A DNA stretch of 39,036 nt from Acanthaster planci. Its lineage: Eukaryota; Echinodermata; Asteroidea; Valvatida; Acanthasteridae. How positions within the stretch are numbered: the stretch's first letter is position 1; each line of letters begins with the position of its first letter. The position numbers were made by a program, and so were the translations under genes. Below are positions 10,636 through 21,302 of this stretch, in pieces. Where the stretch lies: positions 680,426 to 719,461 of the forward strand of contig NW_019091526.1 of NCBI RefSeq assembly GCF_001949145.1. Direction: 5' to 3'. The notes under the pieces were generated by a model. That model was not told where the DNA came from, searched no databases, and saw only the letters and a list, made by a program, of their open reading frames with translations.

Positions 10636-10752
10636 ATGGCGGCCAGGATTAATACTCCGAAAATAAAACTGATTCGTTTCATCAAGGAAGGAAAGAAAGA
10701 AAATAATAATGAACCTGATCGTAGTTTATGCATGTATTTCTTTTGTCTTTAA
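10636..10752 (+). CDS. Small ORF with a YY1/TISU-like start, 38 codons
   Basis: The ATG at 10636 lies in caaaATGGCGGCC. That is close to the YY1 core and to the TISU translation-initiator element seen at the start of some short-leader animal genes. The frame reads MAARINTPKIKLIRFIKEG and ends at TAA 10750. It is either a first exon whose donor I cannot place, or chance. There is no recognised family and no supporting acceptor downstream in a compatible phase. Confidence 0.2.
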   Translation: MAARINTPKIKLIRFIKEGKKENNNEPDRSLCMYFFCL

Positions 10753-11219
10753 AAGTGATAAATACAGTAAACTTTTTCGTAAAAGCAAAACGAGTAAATT
10801 GAAATTTATGAACAACACGTGTCTGTGTGGTCGCAAGTTTTCTCGATAAAAGTCGAGAACAATCCGTCAAACGCATAGAGCCGAGATCGCAGGTGTTACT
10901 GCACTGAAGCCGTCGGTAGTTGCTTACCCCTCTTTAAATAGTCCGTGGTTAACATTAATGTCAATGTATGTTATTTTTTTGTTTGAATTTGTGCTTTTTT
11001 GTAATGATATGAGAAAAACAAATATAGCTGTAAGGACTAAACGCACCTCTTAAAACAACATTAAATGTGGAGACTATGAACTATTCCGGGAGACTAAAAA
11101 TGTTCAGACTCGGTTCAAAATTTTCTAACGAAAAATCTACACCAGAATGCGGTACTACCCAGGGTATTGCAGTTAGTTATAACCTTTACCTCTATTGTGT
11201 TGCAGCGACCGATCCTTAC

Positions 11220-11399
11220 TTTACAACTGCTGGAAAAATGCTGCCAGTTATCGATCTCTTTGATATGATCCAGATCAAGTTCGTCTATTGTATTAACGTT
11301 AAGAACACGGGAACAGGAATCACATGTGGATGCCATCCTTGCTTTGACTGTGTACTGATAGACCAAGCCACTCGTGTCATCAGTCCTATTTTTCAGAAC
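11220..11399 (-). CDS. Internal 180-nt exon, unknown secreted/extracellular protein
   Basis: This is the best-defined isolated exon in the window. On the minus strand a strong polypyrimidine tract (tctctctcttttatcaatttcag) ends at 11400, and a donor gtaagg starts after 11220. The 180 bases between are open in phase 0-0 and encode 60 residues. They include KNRTDDTSGLVYQYTVKARM, the motif CDSC, an acidic stretch (TIDELDLDHIKEID) and a closing SSSCK. An N-glycosylation sequon (NRT) and paired cysteines fit an extracellular protein. The phase matches the end of the signal-peptide exon at 15404-15303 and the start of the candidate exon at 9255. I do not recognise the family. The opposite-strand frame 11067-11426 is a shadow of it. 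Confidence 0.55.
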
Positions 11400-11499
11400 C
11401 TGAAATTGATAAAAGAGAGAGAGTAAAACTCGCTGAATCAAAAATGCACATCAGTGGTGATTGCGCCATTGCGACCCCTTAATGTCGTAGTTGGCCTTG

Positions 11500-12990
11500 T
11501 ACAACATGAACTGCACAGTTCATGTAACTTTCGTCCAAATGAATAATTCTTAACGCACAGAGACACGCACTGATCTACACGTATCTGGAGTCACAATGGG
11601 ATTGTCTTAAAGATACCCACCGAGTTACAAAAAACCTGCCAAAAAAAGCTATGTTTCATTGATACTGGGTAATACACTGGCTTCAAGGCGGATCAAGGCG
11701 GGAGCGTGCCAAAGGTGGCCATAATCTGAAAAATAAAGTTGAAAATTGATATTTGTTTTGGTTTTATTTCCCTTCCTTTTAAAAGAATGAAACAAATCAC
11801 GTGTCCTCACCTCTCAGAATGGCCATAAAAGGCTAAATGTTAAAACAAATCAAATTTTTGCCCACCCCGTAAATTTCAGCCCTTCGACACGTTTTCCTCT
11901 GGATTCGCCCTTGCACAAGATATACATTAACATCACATGGTTAATTAAAATCATAATCATATCTAGTCTATTAATGCAATTGGTATGATATCGTTATACC
12001 GTCGGTACAATCTCGTCAAGATATTCCCTTATAGCCAGGCGTGTCAAAAATTACAATTTGTTATTGGTTTTAAATTTTTCTTTTTTTAAACATCGTACTT
12101 GACCATTTTAATATGCTTCCACAAGCAAAACATCATTAATGTCAAATCTCATTAATAATGCCAGGGACAGACAATTCGATAATTGCATTCTACGTTTCGC
12201 GAAGAGACACAAACATGCTGGCGGGAGAGGAAACCAACCTCATATTTTACAATTATGCGGATATGATAAAAAAACAACAACGCGAGTTTGGTTACATCTA
12301 ACCTAGCAGCTAGTTTAAATCATACATATTTCCAGCACTAAATGCATGCCACCAAATTATGGTTTCCTTCGCCATCTCCTTCAACCAGTTGGCTTTTGTC
12401 TCGTCGTCTTATCCTTAAAATTCTCCTTTTAATTTTTTCGGCTGGAGTTTGGGTTTTTTCATCTGACTTCTTCTGTGCCTTTTATATCTTTTGCTTGAAG
12501 TACTAGGAATTGCATAGCCTCAATGACGTACGCGTACAATTAAAAACCGTTCAAAAACGGGTTTCATTTGCGTCACAGGTGCTGGACAGTTTGTACAGAA
12601 GCTGTATGCATAGTTGTAATCGGCCTCGAGCAGAATCACCCCCTTTTCGCTACAAAAGAACCATATTGGACGTGACGCGTCCCTTTATAGTCGTTCACAA
12701 ACCAGCTTGACGTCCATATCCCGGGTTGCCTAAAACTACAAGGGTGCAATCAGCCTTGCGCCGCAGGACTGGTGAGCATGTTGCCATTCTTTCTTGAGGT
12801 AAACACAGTGGAAGCCAGGCAAAACTGTGCTTATCAAATGAAACAATACTAGTCTAGATGTTTGTTAGCCCATTCATTTACTAGAGATCTCAAAGCGGAT
12901 AGCTCACACGCGAAAATGAACATATTTGAAAAAAATATATAGGTGACTGGAATAACAGCTAGATCTAAAACTGCTCAACTTCGGGGAATG
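11500..12990. other. Intron-like or intergenic DNA, no gene seen
   Basis: AT-rich sequence without exon-like open frames. A repeat-end-like phrase (tctggattcgcccttg) occurs near 11900. The short open frame at 12510-12710 has no splice context and no recognisable motif. Confidence 0.4.
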
Positions 12991-12993
12991 GAA

Positions 12994-13480
12994 AAATTTT
13001 GGATACAGCATGTTTTGAAAGTGTGGCTGTTTGAAAAACTATTATACACACGAACAAACACGAAAACCGAGAAAATGATCTGGATTGCATGCACTCTGCC
13101 TCGAGACCAATAATAAGACCAAAATGTCTTACACGAAAGCTTGCAGCAGAGGAACGTTGATACATGACGTACACTCAGGAAAGAATGGGGCCAGTTGCAA
13201 GAGTAGGTTGTTACAGCGCACTTTTTGGTGTGGTGTGGTCTTTTTCTTTTCTGAAATAACATTCGAGGAATTTCTAGCCCCAATCATAATTATGATGGCA
13301 ACAAACCAACAAGAAGTTCTTCAAGCAACGTTGGATGAATAATTTGAACAGAAACAATAACATAAACTTGACAGTGTCTTTCCTCACTGACATCACAGGC
13401 ACAAGTGCCCTAGATTGACCGGGCAAATTTTGGACACTGTATATTTTGAAAGTGGGGCTGTTTGAAAAGCTACTATACTC
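12994..13480. repeat. Repeat copy 1, 431-bp period with 56-bp flanking direct repeats
   Basis: The 56 bases at 12994-13049 (landmarks aaattttgga, ttttgaaagtg, ggctgtttgaaaa, ctattatac) recur at 13425-13480 with several substitutions. That gives a period of 431 bases. Between them, 13054-13419 is a unit found again at 16802-17177. The layout is either just over one period of a tandem satellite, or a short element bounded by direct terminal repeats (TRIM-like). No coding capacity is seen. Confidence 0.75.
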
Positions 13481-14044
13481 AATTTTGTATCACTTTTAAT
13501 GATATTTCCCTATTCTTGATTTTCTTCTGTGGGGAACTCGTTTCAGAGCACATAAGGGCGGAATCCAGGACAGTATCACCTTCAATTCGAGCATATTGCA
13601 GTATACTTGCATATATAAAACTTCCCCTTAGGTCTCTTACTCAAAATATAGCGTCAAAGCAGAGGCAATCATCTTAGTGCTACAAAGTTTGAAATGATTG
13701 CTTTCCCTATAGTGCACAGTAGTCGGTGTTTCTGTTACACTAAAATGGAAATTTTATTACAGCCTCGTTTACTCCCACCGTGTATGGGATAAAGTAAGTC
13801 GTGTGCCTGACAATAGGGCATTCAGGCAATTTCTGTCAAAACAACTCAAAATGGTAACAGCCATTCTTTCAGGCATTCTGTTATAATCAAATCGCTAACC
13901 ATAAAGACTCACTGCACTTTCATTGCTGATCTCAGTTCAAACATCGCCTTACAAATCTTACAAAAACAATTTGCCACCTTCTCCATGGAAGGGCGAGTTT
14001 GGCCCTTAATTAATCGTAACATCTTCCGATTTTTTTTATTTCAG

Positions 14045-14053
14045 CGAAAGCGG
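14045..14053 (+). other. Sequence resembling a 9-nt microexon
   Basis: A T-rich tract ending in ttttatttcag, nine bases (cgaaagcgg, in one frame Arg-Lys-Arg), then gtaagttat. Both splice signals are strong on the plus strand. No neighbouring exon can be linked to it with confidence, so it is recorded as a splice-signal pair only. Confidence 0.15.
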
Positions 14054-14935
14054 GTAAGTTATTTGATACACAACTTGGCGACGTCTTTTAGCCAAATCCA
14101 TTAAAATAAGTTGGGAGGCAGAAGTGTATTCGATTTTCACAAAGACACAAGTTTTACTCTATTTAAATCGAGGTACAAAGGAAAAGAGGAGGAAATTCAT
14201 TCAACTCAGTTGCTTTCATTTTCACAAGGGGACGAGTTAAAACTTTCGAATAATGTACACAGGGTATGTAACGCGTTCACACCTTGCACGCTGGGACGAA
14301 TAGACACTGGGACAATATTATCTTTTGGGAACAAGATGAAAGTCCAGGCATGCATGTTATGCGTATTGTCAGAATATTAATTTCATATCAAGAATGGACA
14401 AACTTTCATGTCCCGTAGGGTAAAAGCTCATTGAAGCTCATAAAATCATTATGTCAATTCATATTCTATGTAAAATGTAATTAACCAACACTTGAAGTAC
14501 ATCCACGTAAATTCTTTGTTTCAAAAAGCAACCACTTTAAAACGAGATCTCTTTCGGCGAGGGCCCTTGATCACGTTGAAACGTATCTGTTAAAAGCCGT
14601 AACAAAAATAATTTAAATGTCTCAAAAATTTCAAAATTTTACATTGATTTTCTTTCACCAGTTTGTGTTAATCCCTGAAGAACGCGTAAATTATCTTGTT
14701 CCTGCCCCTTATCATCACATACTCTCGTTGGGAACAGCACAAGACTAAAGGCAGTTCGTCGAAATAAAGGAGAAAAATTCCAGAGATACTAAAGCACCGA
14801 AATTTTGGAATTGTATTGTTTACTGCTTATTTCTGGTACCATTTTGTAGCAATATAGTTATTTAGCGATAATACGAGAGCGTCATCGTTGACGTGGAATG
14901 CATATACCATTAAAATGTAATAACAGGAGTCCAAC

Positions 14936-15147
14936 AGCTACAGAACCTAGTGCCTGAATATTGCTACGAAGAGAAAATGCGCCACGGCGGTATGACCACT
15001 GTTAGCTGTCATCTGGACTCTGGATTGCTGTGGAAGCCCATTGTCACAGTGCCAAAAGGGAACGCGAAAGAGATTTCTTGGTCTTATACACGTGAATTAA
15101 TTCAAACCACGCCTGATGTATTTGTCCGAACAGTTAGCACTGACTGA
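14936..15147 (+). CDS. Possible plus-strand terminal exon, unknown protein
   Basis: An open frame of about 70 codons ends at TGA 15145. It reads VPEYCYEEKMRHGGMTTVSC, then LDSGLLWKPIVTVPKG and WSYTRELIQTTPDVFVRTV. AATAAA follows at 15226-15231, about 80 bases after the stop, as expected of a last exon. The opposite strand is closed. The weakness is the 5' side: the nearest acceptor (taataacag at about 14935) lacks a pyrimidine tract. No family is recognised. It could be a decayed transposon piece. Confidence 0.3.
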
Positions 15148-15225
15148 ACTTTCTAGCTTCCATTGCAAAGGCATATGCACATCCCGAACCTCTGTTTGAA
15201 AATGGATTTATTTGAATATCACCTG

Positions 15226-15231
15226 AATAAA
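15226..15231 (+). promoter_or_regulatory. AATAAA polyadenylation-type hexamer
   Basis: Canonical hexamer 79 bases after the TGA of the candidate terminal exon at 14936-15147. In AT-rich DNA this is easily produced by chance. Confidence 0.25.
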
Positions 15232-15302
15232 TTCTCAAAAAACAAACAGGTGTAAATTTCACTTGTTGAAACATGAATAGAAATGAGCTTGCATGTACTT
15301 AC

Positions 15303-15406
15303 CGGCATCTCTTCACACATTCCCTCAACTGACGAAAACCAACACGAGAGAAAACCTAGTAAAACAAGCCACTGAGTTTTCTTCCCAACGATTCCGGCAG
15401 CCATCA
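15303..15406 (-). CDS. Signal-peptide exon of unknown secreted protein
   Basis: On the minus strand the ATG at 15404 starts a 34-codon frame ending at a perfect donor (atgccg/gtaagt) in phase 0. The peptide has a basic start (MAAGIVGKKTQ), a hydrophobic core (WLVLLGFLSCWF), then SSVEGMCEEMP, which is a classic secretory signal peptide. Upstream bases 15405-15406 follow an acceptor-like tcgcactcag, so this may be preceded by a 5' exon. The phase-0 end fits the exon at 11399-11220, giving EEMP-VLKNRT across the junction. If a 5' exon contributes coding sequence, the hydrophobic stretch would instead be a membrane segment. No family is recognised. Confidence 0.5.
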
Positions 15407-15437
15407 CTGAGTGCGAATATGGAAATATGAAGATGAA

Positions 15438-15755
15438 ATTTCTATTAATTATGATAACAACAACAGTTTTTATATAGCGCCCTTAACTAACCTTAGATGA
15501 AAGTGCTTTCCATTACTATTCCGCCTGTTCAATGCACCGTGAAACTTCCCAAATACCATCTCAGCTCCCTGGGGAGTATTTCGACAGTAAAGCAGCTAAA
15601 TCGACCACAAAAACAAGCTCTGCCCTCACAGGGTACCCAATTGCTCCTGGGTGGAGAGAGAGGCAATGTGTCAAAATGTGCCTTGCTAGATTCGAACCCA
15701 CAACCTGTGGCTTTACCGGCCAACTACAAAACCACCCAGTGGTGGGCAACGAATT
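15438..15755 (-). repeat. tRNA-derived SINE-like element
   Basis: On the minus strand the element begins near 15755 with a tRNA-like head. A Pol III A-box-like tagttggccgg lies at 15726-15716, and a B box gttcgaatct matches consensus at about 15698-15688. A non-coding body of about 200 bases follows. The end reads gcgctatataaaaactg and then a short gtt repeat (about 15480-15438), the usual form of a SINE tail copied by a LINE partner. Open frames in both directions across it (15497-15949, 15869-15529) are artefacts of this repeat. Confidence 0.6.
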
Positions 15756-15955
15756 CAGATCAAAACTACATGTATACAGACGCCAAAGAAAATGTTCAGG
15801 GCTTGGGGGAAGCACAGGGGAGCAAAGTCGCCGGGATATGTTTTGACGTACTTCAGACATATGAAGCAAACTATTGGACAGAGAGAACCTCCTCCTCCCG
15901 CCTTTGCGTTGGTCATTGTTATACTAGTATCTCAGGAATTATTTTCTGACATTTA

Positions 15956-16800
15956 GGGGAGATGTGTTAAGTGACAATAGGTTGGAGTGTGTATAGGGAT
16001 TGGACTTGTGGGGGGGGTACCCCTCTGTCCCATTTCGTGCCTGGTATAACTTCAGACGATGGAAGGTGACATAGCCAGGTGGTAAGCAAAGAATGAGGGA
16101 ACTCCAACATACATGTAATGGCAAAACAAGAATTGGTCGTTGGAGCAGGTTTCACAAAAAGGTTTCGTTCTTCGACTGACACACTTTGTGGAACTTTCTA
16201 CTCTTCGTCAATACTTTAAACCAATGTTACACCCTTTTAGGGTAAAGTAAATTAAAAGATACATTTCTTAAGGAGCAAAGATCTTTGAAGGTCTTCTGAG
16301 CGATTAAAAACGTTGCTGTGAGGACCCTGCTCGGTTTACCTTTTTTGTTCACACTGTACCTTAACGTTGCTCGCTAGATGTGAGGATTAGACATACTAAC
16401 GATGAATCACTGATGAAAAGAAAATTTGCTACGGCAAAATATTCAGAAAGTGACACTGGAAGTTTTGCCCAAAATGACATTACGGTTTTGTTCATGAATA
16501 AAGAAATTTTCAAGATAAAATCCAAAAAGCGTAGGAATAGAAAAAACAGAACAGTAATACTGTTTTAGAGCAAAATCAAAATGGTCTAGATGAAAAGGAG
16601 GGGAAAAAGAATTCCCGAGCCAATTCCAAAGCAAACTGAATATAGAATGAAGAATTTTTCGTATTGGACAACATTTGAATCACACAACGCAATTTCATTT
16701 AGTCACACCCGTGGGTGTATCTGGGGCTTCTTTTCTTCGCAATTAAACTGTTTCCTAACCGACCGAACCTCAGCATAGGGTGCGCCCCTGCACCCAGCAG
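15956..16800. other. No gene seen
   Basis: AT-rich sequence with several open frames of about 60 codons on both strands (16380-16568, 16590-16778, 16634-16443). They are lysine/asparagine/phenylalanine-rich and have no splice context. A short G-run occurs at 16009-16017. Confidence 0.4.
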
Positions 16801-16801
16801 G

Positions 16802-17177
16802 ACAAACACGAAAACCGAGAAAATGACTTTGATTGCATTCACTCTGCCTCGAGACCAATAATAAGACCAAAATGTCTTGCACGAAAGCTTACAGCAGAGG
16901 AACGTTGATACATGAAGAACACTCAGGAAAGAAAGGGGCCAGCTGCAACTAGGGGTAGTTTGTTACAGCGCACTTTTTCTTTAAAAGGTTATAAGGGTGT
17001 GTTTATTTTCCAGAAAACATTCAAGGAATTTCTAGCCCCGAGCATAATTATGATGGCAACAACCCAACAAGCAGTTCTTTAAACAATTTTGGATTCATAA
17101 TTTGAACAGAAACAATCACATAAACCTAACAGTGTCTTTCTACACTGACATCACAGGCAAAAGTGCCCAAGATTGAC
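16802..17177. repeat. Repeat copy 2, matching 13054-13419
   Basis: Direct repeat of 13054-13419 with scattered substitutions and one poorly conserved block near 16975-17020. Shared stretches include acaaacacgaaaaccgagaa, ctctgcctcgagaccaata, gcagaggaacgttgatac, and cataattatgatggcaaca. It lacks the 56-base flanking repeats of copy 1, so its boundaries define the core unit. Confidence 0.85.
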
Positions 17178-17643
17178 AGGAGAAGCAATTCGTAATTTGT
17201 AACGTTCACGTTTCGATACACATAACCCAAAATAGTGAAGAAAAGTGTTGATTTGTACAAACGTGGTGTAAAATAAAATGAATTAGCCCATGGACCCTTT
17301 CATTTCGGTTGAGAGCGCTCTCTGTGGCGTTAAGGGAACTACATTCCCAAAACTGTAAAAATTTTCGTTCGAAATTTAAAAAAATCACCCTCTGTAGAGA
17401 GAGTATGAGCACGGATATAGATGCATTATGTTATTTTTAGTGTTATAAGCAAATGAATAACCGCATGGACATAAGGTTTGAAAGCCACAAGTTACCCTAT
17501 ATTGTAGTGTATAGTACTGTAATAAATGATCAGCCTATCACAATATAGACGGTCCATAATTAATTAATTAAGTGAAGTAGATAGATGTTTCGGCATGTCT
17601 ATATTCATATTTGTAGCTTTTTGATCCAAAACGTTATTCTTAC

Positions 17644-17670
17644 CGCACAGGTTTTCTGGGCCAATGTCAT
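17644..17670 (-). CDS. Candidate 27-nt microexon of the unknown minus-strand gene
   Basis: Minus strand: tttgtttttttag ends at 17671, 27 bases follow, then gtaagaat. Both signals are strong. In phase 1-1 it reads DIGPENLC with split codons at each end. In phase 0-0 it reads MTLAQKTCA. The phase 1-1 reading joins in frame to the two bases before ATG 15404, and to one frame of the 21388-21303 candidate. It could instead be a 5' untranslated exon of the gene whose signal peptide lies at 15404. Confidence 0.35.
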
Positions 17671-17749
17671 CTAAAAAAACAAAGACCATTAAACCAAGGC
17701 GGGGCTTGTAAATTGGTTTAAATTGAATGCTCCAGTACGTAAGCATTTG

Positions 17750-18340
17750 AACATCAAAAAAAGTAAATGATTTTAGCAGTTATTCGAAAATGAGTATAGT
17801 CATGTAGATTTATTAGAAGCCACTGTCAGAGTCTGGCAGGAATTCAGTTTTGTTGGATTTTGCAAGGAAAGAAACACACAAAATCAAGATAGAAGCTTTT
17901 GTAACAAATTAGAAAGTTGTTTTGGTGTTAAATTTGGTTTCCATCATTTTTTTAAAGTCAGTTGCGGACATAAAGAAAAATAAACAGTTCCTGCACACAC
18001 ACTCCCATGAAAAATATCAGGCGTTGCTTCCAAAGATTCCTAAAAAAAACAAACCCTACACATATTAAAATATACGCTTTCCTCTTCGATTACTGTTGAT
18101 CGCAAAGATCTTGTTTAAATTGTACCCACGAATAGACAGCTAAGCCTCACTCCAATTCATTGTCATTGAATTTAATCCTTTAAATCACACTCTATTTTCA
18201 ACTTGTCCCACACCTGCACGGGGTAATTTGACACAAATGTTTGGTTCCGTATTTTAAATTAATATTGTTAATTGCTTAAAATCTGTTAGTAGTTAAATAC
18301 AATCTTGCTATAACACGTTTAAATGTCTAATCCCCGTAAG
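17750..18340. other. No gene seen
   Basis: AT-rich, with many short A- and T-runs. No open frame or splice pair worth recording. Confidence 0.4.
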
Positions 18341-18390
18341 ATTAACAGATCAGTGCTCATTAACACCCAAACACTGAATATCCAACAATT

Positions 18391-18970
18391 TTGAGCAACA
18401 AATTCAATGACTTTGAAGCCACATTCATCTTACAGAACAACATCCGTGTTATTTCAGTTCCTGAAACCTGGTTTTCTGCTACAAATCCTGGGGTGTTGCT
18501 CCCTACATTTGTGACAGCATTAATGCAAGGGATGCTTTTGCTGACATCGTTCCTCCTCATCTTGAAGTCTTATGGGTTAACCTGACATTATCAAGGTCTA
18601 CTCGACTGATGAGAAACATTTATGTTTGTGTCTTATACTCGTCGCCTCAGTCACAGTATAAGGATCAACTCCCCGACGCGACCACATCATTACTATGGTT
18701 GACAACATCCGACTGACAAATGAACATGCCTCCTTTGCCATTATGGGTGACGTCAGTGACCTCCCAACACACCAGATTGAGCGAAACACTGCAATGGTAT
18801 AAATCGTTCCGAGATAATTTGATTCCATCCGAGGTAACATGATTCTGGACAGAATTTTAACCGATCTTCATGATGAACTACTTAGATCCAGTCATCTCAG
18901 CTCCAATCTCCTCCACTGACCATTCGGTGATAACGGTTCTCCCCTTTCGTACTATTGCCCCAATAGAACC
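18391..18970 (+). pseudogene. Non-LTR retrotransposon endonuclease region, decayed
   Basis: The frame from 18391 gives KFNDFEATFILQNNIRVI and SVPETWF, which resembles the start of an APE-type endonuclease domain where ETW carries a catalytic glutamate. Further pieces lie in other frames: YVCVLYSSPQSQ at about 18620 and SAPISSTDHSVITV at about 18895, the latter matching the conserved SDH-type end of the domain. Several frameshifts and stops intervene. It is continuous with the reverse transcriptase pieces at 19038-20230. Confidence 0.65.
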
Positions 18971-19021
18971 CTCTTCATTTTAACTTCGACCTTTTCGTGA
19001 TTCATTCACCCGTGAGTTTGG

Positions 19022-20230
19022 GCAATGGATAACGCAAATGGACTGGTCAGTGTTTTATGAGTTAAATGCAAACCCTGACCGCATGACTGAGCATTTTCGG
19101 CAACTAATCAATGGCCAATACCAACATCAATTTAAACTTTTGAAGGAATATGCATTTGAACTTTCTGAGCCCCTTATCATTATTTTTAACTTTTGTCTCA
19201 GTCCCTGGGATTTCCCAAATATTTGGAAAAATACTTCAGTTTTCCCTGTTCCTAAAACAACCCGAGTAATACCAGCTTCGACCAACTTCGCCCTATCTCC
19301 ATAACGTCTGTGATAGCCCGAATCTTTAAAGGTTTCTTGGCAGACTGGATTATGAGGGACATGAAAGATAGCTCAACTGACCATTATCTCATTAGCATGC
19401 CTGAAATTACTCACAATGGCCTTGATAAGGCTGGTAACTTTGTAAATTTATGTGCGGTAGATTTTAGCAAAGCTTTTGACCATACCAATCACACGATAGC
19501 AGATGAAAAGCTGATACATTTTGGTGTTGACAGATCTCTTATTCCGACTATATGTACTTTTTTATCACATCGCTCAAAAAATGTTCGTTTTCGGGGATAT
19601 ACTTCCACCCCATCAGTCTCACTCGTCGTGTCCCGCAAGGCACACAACTAGGACCAATTATCTTCCTTGTCATGGTAAATGATGCTACCCAACACTGGAA
19701 AATCGCTGGAAATATGTTGACGACCTCAGCATTGTTGAGATCATAACCAAGCAGTAATCATCGAGTATTCAATTGCATATTGACTCACTTGTGGACTGGT
19801 GTTCCAAAATGATATGAAACCAAACCCAGCAAAATGCAAAGCTATCTCATTCCTACACCACCCACCTCCGCCCCTGCATCTCCAAATTAATGATGTGCAA
19901 CTTGAGGTCATTTCGTCCATTAAACTTCTTGCACTGACCATCCGGAATGAGCTTAAGTGGGACCAGCAGATTCAGCAACTCATTACAAGTGCCTCTCGTA
20001 GACTTTACATTCTAAGCAAACTTAAGCAAAATGGTGTTAAATCTAGCGACCTAGCCCTACACTTAAATACGGTGCAGTGGTTTGGTCTTCGGGTGTGACT
20101 GTAAACTAAGATTAAAGTATTGAAAGAATTCAGAAGCGTGCACTTCGCATAATCCTTATACCCAAATGTCTTGCCATATAACGATGTTATCAATGTCCTG
20201 AACATTCAATCACCTGTCCCCTCTATGATC
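19022..20230 (+). pseudogene. Non-LTR retrotransposon reverse transcriptase, decayed
   Basis: Reverse transcriptase blocks are in order across several frames. WKNTSVFPVPKTTR is at about 19225. AVDFSKAFDHTNH, with its catalytic aspartate, is at about 19456. RRVPQGTQLGPIIF is at about 19625, and YVDDLSIVEI, with the catalytic YVDD intact, is at 19713-19742. DWCSKNDMKPNPAKCK and LLALTIRNELKWDQQIQ fall in 19799-20098, and IERIQKRALRIILIP at about 20120. The layout places it in the jockey/CR1-like group. I cannot name a clade more precisely. At least five frame disruptions are present. Confidence 0.85.
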
Positions 20231-20500
20231 AGGTTAATCAATTCGCAGTAGTTGTGGTTTTAGGTGTTTGTATGTAATTGTTCTATCTTATTCTATTTTA
20301 TTCACTAAAATTTTATCTATAATGTGAGTCACTGTAATTGTGTTTTATCTGTTTAAGTTATACTGTTTACATGTATGTAATGTTTGGCTATCATTGTAAA
20401 TATTAATTATTTCTGTAAACCTAACATTTTTAGTCTTTGGACTTTTTTGTGGCCACCATCTTTTTTAACCTTAAAACAAAAATGAAAGAATGAATCGATG
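20231..20500 (+). repeat. LINE 3' untranslated tail
   Basis: T-rich sequence after the reverse transcriptase frames, with repeated ttctattttattc-like units. It ends near the phrase ttttttgtggccaccatc and a run of a-rich aatgaaagaatgaatcgatg at 20482-20501. This fits the 3' end of the element at 18391-20230. Confidence 0.45.
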
Positions 20501-21300
20501 AAAATGCTACACACTTGACTTTAACATAATGTTCAATGGCTTAACGTTATTCATCTAAAGTCTACACCCGTTTTGTATACAAACGTGTTAAACTGATAGC
20601 AAGAAAGTGCGTAGAAAAAGTATTTAATGGCTGAATACTGTTTTCTTGTTCCGACCACATTTTGTTCGTTTTTTTATTTTAATGGTATGGTGCGAAATGT
20701 AAAACCTCTATCAAGTATCCCGTTCCCTATGGTTGGCCAACATTTCTCCTCAGGAAATCGAAGCAGAATAAGGAAACGGAATGTTTATCACAGCCTTTGC
20801 GAATGTAAATTCCCTTCACTAAATTTTATATTTGTTGTCAATGTTTTCTCAATCTGCAGTCATTTTCACTCTTTTTGTCGAGTTGTGTATCCTAATGTTA
20901 GGGAACAGAAGCAGGATTAGATTCTACAACCAAAAGCATTTTGTTTGAAACCGTGGCTGCTTGGTAACTAAAACCACTCTTGTAAACGACCGTGCGGGCA
21001 ACAAGTGTGACAACAGTGCTCTTTCTCCTCTAAATTTCCGGAACCTGAAGCCCATTTTAAATGTGTTCAAAGGATTTCCACAACGTACCAACAATTAAGG
21101 GGTTTTGACGTAGGAAAGGGACCATTGCTTCCAATCACAGTAACAACCAGTAACAATCAGATTTACAATGCTCATTTGATTTTTCTAGGTAGCAAGGGGT
21201 CTGTTCATCCTATATATCAGATGTAACGGAAAGCTTCTTTTTTTCAAACACTGTGTTCGTACTATTTACAAATAAAACAAAACTGTGAAAGTGGAAACCT
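20501..21300. other. No gene seen
   Basis: The open frame at 20627-20920 has no splice context or recognisable motif. The remaining sequence is AT-rich and unremarkable. Confidence 0.4.
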
Positions 21301-21302
21301 AC

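Noticed and set aside
11067-11426. 119-codon plus-strand open frame
   Set aside because: It is the shadow of the minus-strand exon 11399-11220, which has far better splice signals.
14045-14053. 9-nt microexon on the plus strand
   Set aside because: Strong signals, but no partner exon can be linked; kept only as a low-confidence note.
15497-15949. 150-codon plus-strand frame and opposite-strand frames
   Set aside because: They run across a SINE-like repeat with Pol III boxes; such repeats often stay open by chance.
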